Source of the DNA: an uncultured Clostridia bacterium
GTDB taxonomy: Bacteria; Bacillota; Clostridia; TANB77; CAG-508
Assembly (NCBI GenBank): GCA_944386335.1
Contig: CALXAQ010000103.1
Span: 1 to 8,824 of the forward strand
Direction of reading: 5' to 3'
DNA length: 8,824 nucleotides
Position numbers and translations under genes: made by a program. Below, in pieces: positions 1-5,501 of this stretch (the first letter of the stretch is position 1; each line of letters starts with the position of its first letter). The notes under the pieces are model-generated. The model saw only the letters and a list, made by a program, of their open reading frames with translations, ran no database searches and had not been told where the DNA came from.

Positions 1-1
1 A

Positions 2-310
2 GTATATGTGCTTCGACTTTCACAAAGTATTAGAGAAGAATTAAAAAAACAAAAAAGTCATGTAAAGATAAGTGTATTATGCCCAGGACCAGTAGATACA
101 AACTTTAATCATGTGGCAAAAGTAAAATTTAATTTACCACAAGCAAGTAGTGAAAAAGTAGCTAAGTATGCTATAGATAAAATGTTAAAAAATAAATTCC
201 TAATTATGCCAGGAACTACTGTAAAATTAACACGTTTCTTTACAAAAATAATTCCAGATACATGGCTTGCCAAAATAAGTTATCATATGCAAAAAAGAAA
301 AGAAGGATAG
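2..310 (+). CDS. Short-chain dehydrogenase/reductase (SDR), 3' part only
   Basis: The reading frame is open from the left edge and ends at TAG 308-310, so only about 102 C-terminal residues are present and the true start lies outside the window. The GTG at 8 reads as an internal Val, not a start. The segment VLRLSQSIREELKK fits the helix that follows the catalytic YxxxK of SDR enzymes, and the following VKISVLCPGPVDTNF matches the conserved strand and PG-V-x-T motif after the active site. The Rossmann nucleotide-binding half and the catalytic Tyr/Lys would lie upstream. SDR enzymes are cytosolic NAD(P)-dependent oxidoreductases; the substrate cannot be inferred. The basic tail (MQKRKEG) is unremarkable. 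A hairpin and a terminator follow directly, so this is the last gene of its transcript. Confidence 0.78.
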   Translation, partial: VYVLRLSQSIREELKKQKSHVKISVLCPGPVDTNFNHVAKVKFNLPQASSEKVAKYAIDKMLKNKFLIMPGTTVKLTRFFTKIIPDTWLAKISYHMQKRKEG

Positions 311-339
311 TGCAATTTAGGGACGTTCCTTAAGTTGCA
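311..339. repeat. REP-like palindrome with GGGACGTTCC core
   Basis: Starting on the base after the SDR stop codon, this 29-nt stretch folds on itself with 13 pairs (two of them G-U) around a CGT loop: TGCAA...TTGCA on the outside and GGACGTTCC at the tip. No T tract follows on the plus strand, so it is not a standard intrinsic terminator. A compact imperfect palindrome in a 3' intergenic position is typical of REP-type elements mobilised by IS200-like (RAYT) transposases. That assignment is inference; no such transposase lies in the window. Confidence 0.5.
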
Positions 340-389
340 TAAAGAAGATAAGCTTAAGATGAAAAAGCTCTAAAGCTATTTTGTGGGAT

Positions 390-430
390 AATGAGCCCTC
401 TTGTAAAACAAGTGGGCTCATTGTATTTTA
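390..430 (+). terminator. Intrinsic terminator of the SDR transcript, shared convergently
   Basis: AATGAGCCC (390-398) pairs perfectly with GGGCTCATT (414-422). After one T-T mismatch, CTTGT (400-404) pairs with ACAAG (408-412) around an AAA loop. The plus-strand tail is GTATTTTA, a modest U tract that overlaps the stop codon of the convergent PBP gene. On the minus strand the hairpin lies directly after that stop but lacks a U tract, so it is mainly a plus-strand terminator that may also protect the PBP mRNA 3' end. Confidence 0.8.
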
Positions 431-2716
431 ATGTGCATCTTGAATTTCTTTTTGCAGAGTAACATTAATAACAGTACCTTCTTCTACTGTAGTATCAGCC
501 ATAGGATCCTGTGATAAAACAGTTCCAGAACCAGTAACATGAATATTTAAATTCTTAGCTGCTAAGGCGTTTTTTGCTTGAGCATAACTCATTCCTTTTA
601 AGTTGGGTACAGTTTGAGATACTCTAGCATTATTAGTGGCAGTATATAATTGTACAGTTGCATTTTCTAATAAAGACGTTCCTGGCTTTGGTACTTGGTC
701 TGTTACAATTTGAGAAGTATCTGTACCAGAAAAGTTACAACTAAATCCTGCATTTTCTAATATTTTTTTAGCTTCTGCTACGGTTTTATTACGTACATCT
801 TGTAAAACAGTTGTGGTTAGAGAATCAGAGGCATCTGTTTGTGATAAATCGTCTGATGCAATTCCTAAATACGGAAGTACTTCTGATAAAATTTGAGAAA
901 CAACAGGACCTGCAATTTGACCACCTTGATTACTTTCTCCTTGTGGATTATATAAGGTAACTAATACTACTATTTCTGGATCTTCTACAGGAGAGATTCC
1001 TATAAAAGAAGCTACATAACCTTCCTCAGGATGTGCAGGATTTGGTTCAGAAGTTCCTGTTTTTCCTGCAACAGAATATCCCTCTACTTGACCATAACGA
1101 CCAGTACCGTCTGTTACAACAGATTCTAGCATATCCATAATTTTGTCACAAGTGTCAGAGGAAAGTACTTGTCTTACAGTTGATGGTTCTGTATTGGTAA
1201 CAACATTGGTATCTGTATTTGTTATTTTAGTAACAATACGAGGTTGCATTAAAAGCCCATCATTGGCTATAGAAGATACAGCTGTAATTAACTGAAGTGG
1301 AGTAATGGTAAATCTTTGTCCAAAGGACATAGTAGCAAGTTCTACAGGGCCTACGTCATCTAAATCCCAGAAGTTACTATTTACTTCTCCTGCGGTAGCA
1401 ATTCCTGTTTTACTAAATAAGCCAAATGCTTCATAATATTTATACAAAGTCTCTGCCCCAATTCTTTTTCCTAATTGCATTAAGGCAGGGTTACAAGAAT
1501 TCATAAGAGCTTGTCTCAAAGTTTGAGAACCATGAGTGGTCACATTTTTCCAACAATTAATTTTTGTACCACTTACCATTTCGTAACCATTGCAGATAAA
1601 ATCTCCAGGAGTATCTGTGCTTACTAAATTTTCCTCTACACCAACAGAAGCAGTAATAATTTTAAAGGTAGAACCAGGTTCATAAGTATTAGAAACGGTT
1701 CTATTCTTCCATACTTGATAAAGTGTATTTAACTGATCTGTACTAGACATAGTGTTCCAAGTAGTTATATCAAAAGAGGAAGGAGCCGAGCGAGGATTAT
1801 TTAAATCATAATCTGGATAAGTAGCCATTGCAAGGATATCTCCAGTAGAAGGACGCATAATAATGGCAGTACCACCATTACCACAAACATTTTCTATACA
1901 AGCTTGTTTTAAATATTTTTCAACGATTGCTTGAATGTTAGCATCAATAGATAAAGTAATATCACTTCCATTTTCAGCCGCAATATAGGTTTCATCTTCA
2001 TCTGGAATAAATTCACTAACAGCATCTTGACTACTAGTAATCTTACCTGGAGTACCAGTCAAAACAGAATCCCAATATAATTCTATACCTTCTAAGCCTT
2101 GATTGTCTGTATCGCAAAAACCAATTAAATTGGATGCAAGTGTACCATAAGGATAATAACGTTTAGAATCTTCATCTATATTAATTCCAGAATAAATATC
2201 ACTTTCTTCCATCCATGCTTTTAAAGAATCTATCTTATCCTTTTCCACTTTTTTTACAATAGTTTCTAGATCTTTTTCACTATTTACTTTTTGCAAAGTC
2301 TCTTCATAGTTTAAAGCGAATATATCAGAGAAAGCTTTTGCTACTTTTTCCTTATTATCAGCTTTAATAAGTTTAGGATTGATAGTTACTGTATCTACTT
2401 GGGCACTAGTTGCCAAAATCTTTCCAGTAGAATCATAAATACTACCTCTTTTAGGACTTATTACACGGTTAGTAGTTTGATTACGAGTAGCTGCAGCTTT
2501 TAGTTCACTTCCTTGTACAAATTGTAAAAAACCAATGCGTGCGGTTAAACAAATAAGTAACACTAATACGAAACCAGCACATTTTAAGAGCCTTTTAGGA
2601 GGCAGAGGTTTATTGTTAAATTCCTGTTCTTTCTTTCTAGTGGCATAATCCTTTTTAGGAATAGCCCTATTTGTATCTTTTTTCTTTTTAAAAGAATTTG
2701 ACTTTTGATTTTTCAT
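428..2716 (-). CDS. Class B penicillin-binding protein, FtsI/SpoVD type, two PASTA domains
   Basis: This 762-residue D,D-transpeptidase cross-links peptidoglycan on the outer face of the membrane. A Lys/Arg-rich cytoplasmic tail (1-43) precedes one membrane anchor (about 45-62). A PBP dimerisation domain starts near SPKRGSIYD (88-95). The transpeptidase domain has all three catalytic motifs: S349-TF-K352, S407-C-N409 and K552-T-G554. Two PASTA domains follow (about 636-692 and 700-756), the arrangement known from B. subtilis PbpB; SpoVD has one PASTA. The ATG at 2716 has GGTGA (2730-2726) 9 nt upstream. It stands alone, convergent with the SDR gene and divergent from rsmA. It is closely similar in sequence to the PBP at 7103, including runs such as KEKVAKA, DEDxKRYYPY and RQALMNSCNP, so the two are paralogues. 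Whether it serves vegetative division or sporulation cannot be decided here. Confidence 0.93.
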   Translation of the reverse strand: MKNQKSNSFKKKKDTNRAIPKKDYATRKKEQEFNNKPLPPKRLLKCAGFVLVLLICLTARIGFLQFVQGSELKAAATRNQTTNRVISPKRGSIYDSTGKILATSAQVDTVTINPKLIKADNKEKVAKAFSDIFALNYEETLQKVNSEKDLETIVKKVEKDKIDSLKAWMEESDIYSGINIDEDSKRYYPYGTLASNLIGFCDTDNQGLEGIELYWDSVLTGTPGKITSSQDAVSEFIPDEDETYIAAENGSDITLSIDANIQAIVEKYLKQACIENVCGNGGTAIIMRPSTGDILAMATYPDYDLNNPRSAPSSFDITTWNTMSSTDQLNTLYQVWKNRTVSNTYEPGSTFKIITASVGVEENLVSTDTPGDFICNGYEMVSGTKINCWKNVTTHGSQTLRQALMNSCNPALMQLGKRIGAETLYKYYEAFGLFSKTGIATAGEVNSNFWDLDDVGPVELATMSFGQRFTITPLQLITAVSSIANDGLLMQPRIVTKITNTDTNVVTNTEPSTVRQVLSSDTCDKIMDMLESVVTDGTGRYGQVEGYSVAGKTGTSEPNPAHPEEGYVASFIGISPVEDPEIVVLVTLYNPQGESNQGGQIAGPVVSQILSEVLPYLGIASDDLSQTDASDSLTTTVLQDVRNKTVAEAKKILENAGFSCNFSGTDTSQIVTDQVPKPGTSLLENATVQLYTATNNARVSQTVPNLKGMSYAQAKNALAAKNLNIHVTGSGTVLSQDPMADTTVEEGTVINVTLQKEIQDAH

Positions 2717-2766
2717 ATTTCCAATTCACCAAAATAATTCTAACCTAAAATATACCAAAAAGCAAT

Positions 2767-2794
2767 ATAATAACAAAAAAATTCACATTTACAA
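2767..2794 (-). promoter_or_regulatory. Probable promoter of the minus-strand PBP gene
   Basis: On the minus strand, TTGTAA (2794-2789) and TATTAT (2772-2767) are spaced by 16 bp. They match the vegetative sigma consensus at 4/6 and 5/6 positions. The start site would lie about 45 bp upstream of the ATG at 2716. In such AT-rich DNA chance matches are common, so this is only moderately supported. Confidence 0.4.
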
Positions 2795-2816
2795 CACAAA
2801 ACAAATATGCTAAAAT
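2788..2816 (+). promoter_or_regulatory. Probable promoter of rsmA
   Basis: TTTACA (2788-2793) and TAAAAT (2811-2816) are separated by 17 bp, and the -10 element is preceded by TGC, the extended -10 motif. Each hexamer matches consensus at 5/6. The predicted start near 2823 gives a short leader before the AGGAAGGA ribosome binding site (2837-2844). The -35 overlaps the proposed -35 of the divergent PBP gene. Confidence 0.6.
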
Positions 2817-2850
2817 AAAAATGAAAAATATTTTTTAGGAAGGATATAAT

Positions 2851-3720
2851 ATGGGAAATATTTATCAAGATACAATGCAATTATTAAAGAAATATCAAAT
2901 TCATGCCAATAAAAAATTGGGGCAAAATTTCTTAATAGAGGATGAAGTAGTAGAAAAAACGGTAGAAGTAGCCAATATTACATCACAAGATTTAGTGATA
3001 GAAATAGGACCTGGGCTTGGAACGTTAACAAAAGAATTGTTAGAAAAAGCAAAAAAAGTAATAGCAGTAGAACTAGATGAAAAAATGATACCAATTCTGA
3101 AAGAAAGATTTTTTTTATATCATAATTTACAAATTTTACAAGAAGATATTTTGAAAGTAAATGTAAAAGAACTAATAGAAAAACAAAAAGACATAAAAGA
3201 TGTAAAAATAGTAGCTAACCTACCTTATTACATTACAACTCCTGTCATTATGAAACTGCTAGAAGAAAAACTGCCAGTAAATAGCATTACTGTTATGGTT
3301 CAAAAAGAGGTGGCAAAGCGATTAACTGCTAAAACAGGAGATAAGCTATGCGGAGCTATTACTTATGCGGTAGAATACTATTGTGAAAGTAAAGAAATAG
3401 TAGAAGTACCAAAAGAAAGTTTTATACCAACTCCTGAAGTGGATTCAGAAGTAATACAACTTATATTAAGAAAAGAACCAAAAGTAAAAATTAAAGAAGA
3501 AGCTTTTTTATTTTTACTTATAAAAACATCTTTTATGCAAAGGAGAAAAACTTTTGTAAATGGCGTAGGAAATAGTGGAATAATAGATAAAGAGACTTTG
3601 AGAAAAATACTGCAAAAAGAAGGGATAGAAGAGAGTATAAGAGGAGAAAATTTAACATTAGAACAATTTGCACAAATAACAAATGATTATTTTGCTATAA
3701 GAGTTGAAAAAAAATTCTAA
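2851..3720 (+). CDS. rsmA: 16S rRNA (adenine(1518)-N6/adenine(1519)-N6)-dimethyltransferase RsmA (KsgA)
   Basis: RsmA transfers four methyl groups from S-adenosylmethionine to two adjacent adenines in the helix 45 loop of 16S rRNA, a late step in 30S subunit maturation. The 289-residue length is normal for the family. Visible motifs are KKLGQNFL (21-28) at the N terminus, the SAM-binding EIGPGLGTL (51-59), the acidic end of the next strand in AVELDE (72-77), the catalytic NLPY (123-126), FIPTPEVDS (191-199), and FMQRRKT (228-234) of the C-terminal helical domain. The ATG has a strong AGGAAGGA site (2837-2844) with a 6-nt spacer and the expected start of the family just downstream. No terminator is visible between this gene and the sortase 59 bp downstream, so read-through is likely. 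Nothing looks damaged. Confidence 0.97.
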   Translation: MGNIYQDTMQLLKKYQIHANKKLGQNFLIEDEVVEKTVEVANITSQDLVIEIGPGLGTLTKELLEKAKKVIAVELDEKMIPILKERFFLYHNLQILQEDILKVNVKELIEKQKDIKDVKIVANLPYYITTPVIMKLLEEKLPVNSITVMVQKEVAKRLTAKTGDKLCGAITYAVEYYCESKEIVEVPKESFIPTPEVDSEVIQLILRKEPKVKIKEEAFLFLLIKTSFMQRRKTFVNGVGNSGIIDKETLRKILQKEGIEESIRGENLTLEQFAQITNDYFAIRVEKKF

Positions 3721-3733
3721 AATATGTTATAAT
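3704..3733 (+). promoter_or_regulatory. Promoter of the sortase gene, inside the 3' end of rsmA
   Basis: TTGAAA (3704-3709) lies within the last codons of rsmA and a perfect TATAAT (3728-3733) lies just after its stop, with an 18-bp spacer and an extended -10 TGT. This is one of the best-matching promoters in the window. It would let the sortase be transcribed independently of rsmA. Confidence 0.65.
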
Positions 3734-3779
3734 AAAATCGTGAAAGTAATAAAGAAAAATTTTTGAAGGGAAAATAAGA

Positions 3780-4526
3780 ATGAATCAAATTTTGGTAACA
3801 CAAAAATTATATATTACGCCAGAATTGCGCAGAAAGAAAAAAATGTATAAATTGCAGTTTTTTATTTCTGTTTTAGTAGTGTGCTTGTTAACTTCTTATT
3901 ATATATATGCAGAATATGATAGAAATAAAAGCGAAGAAGTGGCACAAGAGATACTAGAAGAAGTACAGTTTCAAAATTTGACAGATAACATAGTACAAGA
4001 AGATACTACAACAAGACAAAATGCAGAAAATGTTATTATTGTAGCTATTGAAGATAATGAAGAATTAGATAGTCAGATAATAGAACCAACAAAACCAGTT
4101 ACTACACAAACTTATACCACACAAAAGGGAGTAAGTTATACAATAGAATCTATCCTTAATATACCAAGATTAAATATTAATTATCCAATTATTTCAGAAA
4201 CATCAGAAGAATTATTAAAAATATCCCTTAATAAATATTGGGGACCAGGACCAAACGAAGTGGGAAATTATTGTATTGTAGGTCATAATTATAAAAATAA
4301 GAAAATGTTTGGAAGATTAAATGAAATTGTTAGTGGAGATACAGTAGAATTAACAGATATGGAAGGAAATAAATTAAAATATACAGTATATGATAAATAT
4401 GTGGTAGATCCAACTGATGTAGCATGTACAAGTCAACTTACAAATGGAAATAAAGAAGTTACTTTAATTACTTGTACAAATTATGGGCAACAAAGATTAG
4501 TAGTAAAAGCAAGAGAAGCAAAATGA
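3780..4526 (+). CDS. Membrane-anchored sortase (class D-like), cysteine transpeptidase
   Basis: Sortases cut a C-terminal sorting signal of secreted proteins and join the protein to peptidoglycan or to a pilin. This 248-residue protein has a short basic cytoplasmic tail, one N-terminal membrane segment (about 25-43), an acidic, probably flexible linker (about 47-118), and a C-terminal sortase beta-barrel beginning near the IPRLNINYPI strand. The catalytic triad is visible as H169 in VGHNY, C232 in TLITC and R239 in QQRLVV. The TLITC form and the overall size resemble class D/E enzymes more than class A or B, but the class is a judgement by eye. The ATG at 3780 follows AAGGG (3766-3770) with a 9-nt spacer. 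No LPXTG-type substrate is encoded in the window, so its target is unknown. It has its own promoter and terminator. Confidence 0.9.
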   Translation: MNQILVTQKLYITPELRRKKKMYKLQFFISVLVVCLLTSYYIYAEYDRNKSEEVAQEILEEVQFQNLTDNIVQEDTTTRQNAENVIIVAIEDNEELDSQIIEPTKPVTTQTYTTQKGVSYTIESILNIPRLNINYPIISETSEELLKISLNKYWGPGPNEVGNYCIVGHNYKNKKMFGRLNEIVSGDTVELTDMEGNKLKYTVYDKYVVDPTDVACTSQLTNGNKEVTLITCTNYGQQRLVVKAREAK

Positions 4527-4552
4527 TATACATATAATAAAAAATAAAAAAA

Positions 4553-4595
4553 TCCTAATTATTAGACGAAAAGTTTAATAGTTAGGGTCTTTTTT
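4553..4595 (+). terminator. Intrinsic terminator after the sortase gene
   Basis: CCTAATTATTA (4554-4564) pairs with TAATAGTTAGG (4576-4586), with one G-U pair. The stem continues inwards through GAC/GTT (4565-4567 with 4573-4575, one G-U) to a GAAAA loop. Six T residues (4590-4595) follow within a few bases. It ends the sortase transcript 27 bp after its stop and insulates the mraZ promoter downstream. Confidence 0.85.
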
Positions 4596-4630
4596 GTCCC
4601 AAAAATGTCAGGGATTAGTGGGACAAAAAA
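4590..4630. repeat. Long palindrome with GTCCC/GGGAC arms
   Basis: TTTTTTGTCCC (4590-4600) is the exact reverse complement of GGGACAAAAAA (4620-4630), giving an 11-bp stem with a 19-nt loop that contains TGTCAGGGA. It shares its T run with the preceding sortase terminator. The outer A/T runs make it terminator-like on either strand, so it could be a backup terminator. The GGGAC arms recall the palindrome at 311-339, so it could also be a dispersed REP-like element. I cannot decide between these from this window. Confidence 0.55.
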
Positions 4631-4653
4631 TATAAAAAAATTTAAAAAAACAC

Positions 4654-4682
4654 TTGATTTTTATAAATACTTGTATTACAAT
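4654..4682 (+). promoter_or_regulatory. Promoter of mraZ and the division cluster
   Basis: TTGATT (4654-4659) and TACAAT (4677-4682) have the ideal 17-bp spacing and match the vegetative sigma consensus at 4/6 and 5/6. Transcription should start near 4689, directly at the edge of the AAGTGG repeats. This is the expected place for the main promoter of the mraZ operon. Confidence 0.7.
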
Positions 4683-4689
4683 TTAATCG

Positions 4690-4715
4690 AAGTGGAGCAA
4701 AGTGGTAGAAAGTGG
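4690..4715 (+). promoter_or_regulatory. Probable MraZ operator: three AAGTGG direct repeats, 10-bp period
   Basis: AAGTGG occurs at 4690-4695, 4700-4705 and 4710-4715, exactly one helical turn apart, just downstream of the predicted transcription start. MraZ proteins are known to bind several direct repeats with a GTG(G/T) core upstream of their own gene in E. coli and in mycoplasmas, the latter with an AAAGTG core. Occupation here would block promoter clearance, giving negative autoregulation. A further AAAGTGT (4740-4746) overlaps the mraZ start codon, 31 bp from the third repeat; it may be chance. Confidence 0.75.
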
Positions 4716-4742
4716 AATAAAAATACCAGGAGGTGAAACAAA

Positions 4743-5174
4743 GTGTTAATCGGTGAATATGAACATTCTCTTGATGCAAAAGGTAGATTAATTATGCCTG
4801 CTAAATTAAGAGAAGATATGGGAGAAAAATTCATCGTAACAAAAGGATTAGACGGATGCCTTTTTGGATTTTCACAAACAGAATGGAACAATTTTGAAGA
4901 AAAATTAAAAACACTTCCACTTACCAATAAAAACGCAAGAGACTTTGTTAGGTTTTTCTTATCTGGTGCGATAGAATGCGAAATAGATAAACAAGGAAGA
5001 TTTTTGATAGCAAGTAATTTAAGAGAATATGCCAATATGGAAAAAGATGTAGTCATTATTGGTGTAGGAACAAGATTAGAGATTTGGAATAAAGATAAAT
5101 GGAAAACTTACAATAGTGAAGAAAATATTTCAGCAGATGAAATAGCAGAGAATATGACAATGCTTGGTATATAA
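4743..5174 (+). CDS. mraZ: Transcriptional regulator MraZ
   Basis: MraZ is the DNA-binding regulator at the head of the division and cell-wall cluster. It forms a ring of subunits, each with two AbrB-like swapped-hairpin domains. At 143 residues the length is typical. The N terminus GEYEHSLDAKGRLIMPAKLRE carries the first DxxxR motif (D11-R15), and EIDKQGRFLIASNLREY carries the second (D82-R86). The start is GTG at 4743, chosen because AGGAGGTG (4728-4735) lies 7 nt upstream and the family N terminus begins here. Three AAGTGG boxes upstream suggest that it controls its own promoter. The following gene, rsmH, is 327 bp away instead of nearly adjacent, and has its own candidate promoter. Confidence 0.97.
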   Translation: MLIGEYEHSLDAKGRLIMPAKLREDMGEKFIVTKGLDGCLFGFSQTEWNNFEEKLKTLPLTNKNARDFVRFFLSGAIECEIDKQGRFLIASNLREYANMEKDVVIIGVGTRLEIWNKDKWKTYNSEENISADEIAENMTMLGI

Positions 5175-5198
5175 CTTGCAAAAGTTTATATAAATTTT

Positions 5199-5374
5199 AC
5201 AAAAGAAAAATAAAAAAACACAAAAGATAAAAAAGAAGTTACAAAAGATAAATAGAAAAATCCCTTTTACAAAAGATAAAAGCAGAAAATACAAAAGATA
5301 AAATGTAAAAAACTTTTCTAAAGATAAAAAGAAAAGATACAAAGGAATAACAAAAAAGCAATAACAAAAGAAAA
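5199..5374 (+). repeat. Degenerate iteron-like repeats, consensus TTACAAAAGATAAA, in the long mraZ-rsmH gap
   Basis: The gap between mraZ and rsmH (5175-5501) is very A-rich and nearly free of C. It holds repeated copies of ACAAAAGATAAA: full matches start at 5220, 5241, 5269 and 5291, with variants near 5199, 5318, 5331 and 5364. The G of successive copies lies at 5205, 5226, 5247, 5275, 5297 and 5323, so early copies are 21 bp apart (two helical turns) and later ones vary from 22 to 28. Further decayed copies may run to about 5425. I see no convincing coding capacity here; the open frames on the minus strand are a low-complexity Phe/Leu-rich shadow. The function is unknown. Confidence 0.55.
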
Positions 5375-5439
5375 TATTATTACGAAAGAAAAACAAATAA
5401 GAAAATGTACATAAGAAAAAAGTAAAAAACAGGCATTGA

Positions 5440-5465
5440 CAGTTGGTATTTTGTAATACCAACTG
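5440..5465. promoter_or_regulatory. Perfect palindrome, candidate operator over the rsmH promoter
   Basis: CAGTTGGTATT (5440-5450) and AATACCAACTG (5455-5465) are exact inverted repeats around a TTGT centre. The palindrome covers the proposed -35 element of the rsmH promoter, the usual place for a dimeric repressor site. No T run follows, so it is a poor terminator, although it could form a hairpin in mRNA reading through from mraZ. The binding protein is unknown. Confidence 0.55.
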
Positions 5466-5478
5466 CTTATGCTATATT
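5451..5478 (+). promoter_or_regulatory. Probable internal promoter for rsmH-ftsL
   Basis: TATATT (5473-5478) is preceded by TGC, an extended -10, in the context TATGCTATATT. TTGTAA (5451-5456) lies 16 bp upstream as a -35. Transcription would start near 5485, just ahead of the rsmH ribosome binding site. A better-looking TTGACA at 5436-5441 is 31 bp from this -10, too far for a normal spacer. Confidence 0.5.
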
Positions 5479-5489
5479 TACAAAAAAAT

Positions 5490-5497
5490 AGAGGTGA
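5490..5497 (+). promoter_or_regulatory. Ribosome binding site deciding the TTG start of rsmH
   Basis: AGAGGTGA lies 4 nt before TTG 5502-5504 (5 nt counting from GAGGTG). No Shine-Dalgarno site serves the in-frame ATG at 5469, which lies within or upstream of the proposed -10 region. The site therefore fixes the start at TTG. Confidence 0.75.
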
Positions 5498-5501
5498 CAC
5501 A

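Noticed and set aside
4618..4622. GTGGG as an additional MraZ box
   Set aside because: It is an isolated copy inside the palindrome, about 74 bp from the ordered repeats and upstream of the promoter.
4676..5056. Minus-strand open frame of 126 codons opposite mraZ
   Set aside because: mraZ is unambiguous on the plus strand and the antisense product resembles nothing.
5173..5195. Hairpin AACTT/AAGTT after mraZ as a terminator
   Set aside because: It has only five A/T-rich pairs and no T run directly after it.
5199..5374. CRISPR array
   Set aside because: The repeats are short, A-rich, degenerate and unevenly spaced, the intervals are not unique 30-40 nt spacers, and no cas genes are present.
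5436..5441. Consensus TTGACA as the -35 of the rsmH promoter
   Set aside because: The distance to the best -10 (TATATT) is 31 bp, and to TATGCT it is 26 bp; both are too long for normal sigma spacing.
5469..5471. ATG as the start of rsmH
   Set aside because: It lies within or upstream of the -10 region, lacks a ribosome binding site, and adds 11 residues not seen in RsmH. TTG 5502 has a good site and the family N terminus.
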